Source: Rutidosis leptorrhynchoides (lineage: Eukaryota > Streptophyta > Magnoliopsida > Asterales > Asteraceae). From it: DNA of 64,000 bases. Under the pieces are notes generated by a model. That model saw only the letters and a list, made by a program, of their open reading frames with translations, ran no database searches and was not told the origin of the DNA. The position numbers were made by a program, and so were the translations under genes. Positions 60,390 through 64,000 of the stretch are shown here, one piece after another (position 1 is the first letter of the stretch; every line of letters begins with the position of its first letter). The stretch covers positions 2,177,501-2,241,500 of the forward strand of contig NC_092341.1 in NCBI RefSeq assembly GCF_046630445.1, written 5' to 3'.

Positions 60390-60942
60390 TTAAGTGTCCT
60401 TAAGAGTAGCCGAAAACCGAAACGTTAACCGAGCGTTTAAAAGGATTTTTTTTTGGGTCTTAATTAAATTATATTTTCTTAATCATAAAAGAATTCTAAT
60501 TTTATAAAATATATGGAATAATTATTTTACTTAATAATTAGTTATTTCTTTGCTGAATGTCGTTAACCAAAACTATAAAGTTTGAACGTTAACCGAACAG
60601 TTAGCTGATTTCTCAAGTTCTTAAGTTAGGAAAAATCCTAATAAATTAAAAGGATCCTAAAAGTCAATAATTATGTAAAATAATTATTAAAATTAATAAC
60701 CATACGTTTCGTTGTCTTAAAAGACGTTTTTCGTGGTTTTCACTAACCGTATCTTTTTCTAGGGTTTTATAAGTTTCTTGCATACTTCTAAACCAAAGTA
60801 TAAAATCATGTAATATTTAAAATAGTGTATTCTTAAATTTTCTAACAAAAATTGATGTATAAAATCATATGATTTAACTAACGGTCATTAAGTATTTAAT
60901 GGAAAGTTAACAAAAGTTAATGGAAAAAGTTGGGTTGTTACA
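60390..60942 (-). repeat. Decayed LTR-like fragment
   Basis: On the minus strand it begins TGTAACAACCCAACTTTTTCC, resembling chromovirus LTR starts such as that of G (TGTAACATCCC). The other end is not identifiable and no target duplication was found. Confidence 0.4.
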
Positions 60943-61949
60943 TAGCAAAGCTTCTTACTTCACCTATCAAATGGATTTTTATTAACAGATGCAAGGATTT
61001 TGGTTTCTTCTTGCATCTGCTCTAGAGTTTAACTCTTGCTTTTGCTTATAACATTGTCAGAGTAGGAATTTTCCTATGAATATTGGTAGCTGTAAAATCT
61101 ATAGGAATGTTTACCAACTTTCCACTACCACAGCAAATGCCTAAACACAAACACCAAATGGTATGGCTACCAGTGTGCTCCTATTAGTGATCCTTCTGCA
61201 ATCATACATTTTGCATTGTATCCACTATAAATACGATCACCATTTTTATTTTATGCAATCGCAAACAACACATGCATGACTAGATTTATCACCTATACAT
61301 AACTATTATATAGTCATGAATCTATAAAATTGTTCAAGCAGTTGTGTCATGAAATTGCTCAATGTTACTTTCAATTTTAATTATATTGGGGTTAAATTTT
61401 ACCTCCGTATTAAAAGTCACTTCTCTATATTGATTGTGATTATAGTTTATGTGATTTATGAGATTTAACAAGATCAGAGACAACTGCAATCAGCTCTTAA
61501 AGAAAATGCTATGGGCTAATTTTAGACTGAGATCTGAGCTGATTTCAGACTGAGATCTGGGTTGAACTTGGACAGACTTATAGGCTGATATTTGGCCTAT
61601 TTTTATAGGCTTCTGATATTTGAAATGTATGTAGAGTAGATCTAATAGTTTGGACAGCTTCTTGGTTCGAGTTTATAGACCAATAATATAGATGTTTGGG
61701 CTAAGTTTTATGTTAAAAATAAGGTTTAATGGGTTTCACATTTGTGCATTGGACTGTAAGTATTTTAGACAATGATTAAAACCAAAAAGGGTAAATTTGT
61801 GCTTAAAAAGGTGTTGTATTTGAGCTAAAAATCTGCTATAAAGTGGAGTCTTATAAAGTGACTGTTAATGTGGGTGTCACAATGTGTAATCGTGATTACA
61901 TGCTTACTGGACCTGTTCAGTTGGTAAAAGTTTTATTTGTGTATAAAGC
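60943..61949. other. Unassigned AT-rich sequence
   Basis: I see no ORF, RNA gene or repeat end in this kilobase. A local repetition of 'gctgat.t..' phrases around 61520-61610 is weak. Confidence 0.4.
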
Positions 61950-62132
61950 TAGATTAAAATACTACTATTGTAATCAATCGACCTTGCTTTGCATTCATTA
62001 ATCAAGAATATTTATACTAATACATTCGGTAATCCTTCCCATCTAAGGATATCTAACTTACCATATTTACAAGATACGTGTCCTAATTTAATACAAATAC
62101 ATATGGTTTTACTTGTGCCTAAAGCTACGCTA
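61950..62132 (-). repeat. Possible short 3' LTR of copia-2
   Basis: Directly after the RNase H gene a purine tract (TGTGGGGGAG on the minus strand, overlapping the last codons) is followed by sequence with a TATA-like motif near 62010. Short LTRs are usual for Ale/Retrofit-type elements, but the TG start is not preserved and the far end is uncertain. Confidence 0.35.
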
Positions 62133-64000
62133 TTACTCCCCCACAGTCGTAGCGATTGGTGGACGAATGCAAAGACTGGAACGAAAGTCATCAAATAAGA
62201 TCCTTGGAAGTCCTTTAGTAAAAATACCTGCTATTTGAAAACACGTAGGAACGTGTAGAACACGCACTTGACCACGAGCAACCTTTTCACGAACAAAATG
62301 GATATCTAATTCAATATGTTTGGTACGTTGATGTTGAACTGGATTATCAGATAAATACACTGCACTAACGTAGTCACAAAAAACGAGAGTTGCTTTGGTA
62401 ACCGGTCGACCAAGCTCGAGAAGTAAATTCCTAACCCAACAACACTCGGCTACAACATTAGCCACGCCTCGGTTTTCAGCTTCGGTACTAGATCGAGAAA
62501 GAGTAGGTTGTCGTTTTGATGACCATGATATTAAGTTATCTCCCAAAAAGACACAATAACCAGAAGTAGAACGCCTAGTGTCTGGACAACCTGCCCAATC
62601 GGCATCGGTGTAGGCGACTAAAGCATGTGACGAAGAACATGCAATGTAAAGGCCAAGTTTTAGTGTACCTTGAAGATAGCGAATAATGCGTTTGAGAGCA
62701 TCCATATGAATATCATGAGGAGAACGCATGTGAAGACAAATTTGTTGCACTGCATACGATATGTCATTACAAAGCACCTGAAGACTCCTGTATTCCGTAG
62801 GGTTTGAATATAGTGTTCCATTTCCTGTTCCAAGCTTACCATTTGTGTCAACCGGTGTAGAAACCAAATTACAATAAGACATCCCCGCACGTGCAATAAT
62901 GTCTTTAGCATAAGCCTCTTGACTTAAGAAGATCCCTTGTTTGTTGCGTGAAACTGAAATACCCAAGAAGGATCGAAAAGCAGAAGAAGATGTAGTTAAG
63001 ACGATGTCATCCACATATAAAAGTAAGTATGCAATACCCGATCCGTGAGGGTAGTTGAACAACGAGTGATCACATTGACTATGGTGAAAACCAAAAGTAG
63101 ACACAAAATTCGCAAATCGTTGATACCACGCTCGAGGGGCTTGTTTCAAGCCTTAGAGCGACTTCTTTAACAAGAATACATGATTCAGTTTGCGAGGATC
63201 ATAGAACCCAATAGGTTGACGCATGTAAATAGTCTCAGATAAACTACCATGAAGAAGCGCATTCTTAACATCAAGTTGATGAATATCCCAAGACTTGGAC
63301 ACAGCTATGCTTAAAACAGTTCGGATTTTAGCAGGTTTTACAACAGGACTAAATGTATCATACCAATCGACACCCGGTTGTTGAGAACGTCCGTCTCCAA
63401 CTAGGCGAGCTTTGTATCTTTCAAAAGAACCATCTGAATTGATCTTATGTTGAAAGATCCACATAGAACGAATAACCTGCATGTTGATTTTACGGGGAAC
63501 AAGAACCCAAGTTTTATTTTCCAATAAAGCTTTATATTCATCGGTCATAGCACGTCTCCAATTCGGATCAGATAAAACAGATTTAGGATTAGAGGGTATA
63601 GGAGATAGAGTTTGCGCAGATAGATTGAAGAGTTGTCTAGGTTTTGTGATACCGGATTTAGATCGAGTGGTCATGGATTGACCAGAAAGCGGAACAGAAT
63701 TGGCAGTGGGTTGCGAAGCTGGTAAAGTGGTGCAAGAAAGAGGATGTTGAATTTGTGGGGATGGTGATCGTGCAAGTGATGGTGTTGGGGGAGTTTTGTG
63801 TGAATGAAGAGGTGTAGTTGGAAAAATGATATTATAGTAATGAGAGGGATGTATACTGTCATTAAGAAAATTATAGTTGTCATACGTGGGATTTGGTGTC
63901 GAGAAAAGGAATTTAGTTTCATCGAAAATAACATGTCGAGAAACGATAATTTTATTGGTTGAAATATCAAGGCATTTGTAACCTCGATGATGTTTGGGAT
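62133..64000 (-). pseudogene. pol: copia-2 pol: integrase tail, reverse transcriptase, RNase H (runs off window)
   Basis: One minus-strand frame runs from the window edge to 62133. It starts in the integrase tail (HHRGYKCLDISTNKIIVSRH, VIFDETKF), crosses a Ser/Pro linker and enters RT: NWRRAMTDEYKALLENKTWV, DTFSPVVKPAKIRTVLSIA, LDVKNALLHGSLSE and the active site LLYVDDIVLT. RNase H follows with YTDADWAGCPDTRRSTSGYC, SRSSTEAE and IAGIFTKGLPR. A TAA at 63155-63153 stands at the Tyr of the usual L-Y-G-L-K-Q-A-P motif. About 20 residues are missing after SSSAF and a few near YRSLQVL. Motifs fit the Ale/Retrofit lineage. Confidence 0.9.

Overview
This is plant nuclear DNA made almost entirely of nested transposable elements. 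I found no convincing single-copy host gene. The LTR sequences (starts such as TGTGACGACCC, ends such as GGGTCATTTCA, with strongly conserved internal blocks) resemble abundant LTR families of Asteraceae, so a composite (daisy family) species is likely. That assignment rests on remembered family resemblance, not on a search.

Layout, outermost to innermost. A decayed Ty1/copia element (copia-1, + strand) runs from about 12187 to 59999 and is the host of most of the window. Its integrase gene is split at 12715/49288 by element E, a minus-strand Ty3/gypsy element of Tat type (12716-49287, target-site duplication CTTCT). E's integrase is split by element F, a related plus-strand element (16790-47330, TSD GTACC). 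F's 5' LTR is split by C, a complete 12-kb element with 3.8-kb LTRs and almost no coding capacity (17237-29312, TSD TCATC). F's internal region holds a MULE-like MITE (29682-29813, 9-bp TSD), a non-autonomous hAT element (30690-31126, 8-bp TSD) and a 4.1-kb solo LTR, D (31348-42588, TSD TACAC). D is itself split by G, a very young non-autonomous chromovirus-like element (35011-42140, TSD CGTAT). The deepest stack is copia-1 > E > F > D > G. Copia-1's 3' LTR is split by H, a second Tat-type element (52072-59667, TSD ATATA). To the left lie an Athila element (about 8589-12190, minus), a partial LTR (B, 5512-8588) and the 3' half of another C-like element (A, 1-5511). To the right are a decayed LTR fragment and a second copia pol gene running off the window (62133-64000, minus).

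The most interesting content is in E and H. Besides gag/pol remnants, each carries a gene on the opposite strand between pol and the 3' LTR. Its N-terminus resembles the 'putative gypsy type transposon' domain (Transposase_28-like) and its C-terminus is coiled coil. In H the gene splices as four exons with GT-AG introns at every junction. The phases fit and the exons total exactly 731 codons. In E one intron sits at the equivalent of H's first. Both copies share an upstream block with a TATA-like element and an ACACGTGT G-box. Antisense introns can survive retrotransposition because they are not spliced from the sense RNA.

Other notable structure: a gag start codon lying on the primer-binding site in E, F and H; a tandem-hairpin module shared by A, C and G with compensating changes; a tRNA-derived SINE-like module fixed inside the giant LTRs and followed by ATT microsatellites; and LTRs of E, F and H that begin TA instead of TG. 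All protein genes seen are broken except possibly short unrecognised ORFs, so the window is a TE graveyard with a few recent insertions.
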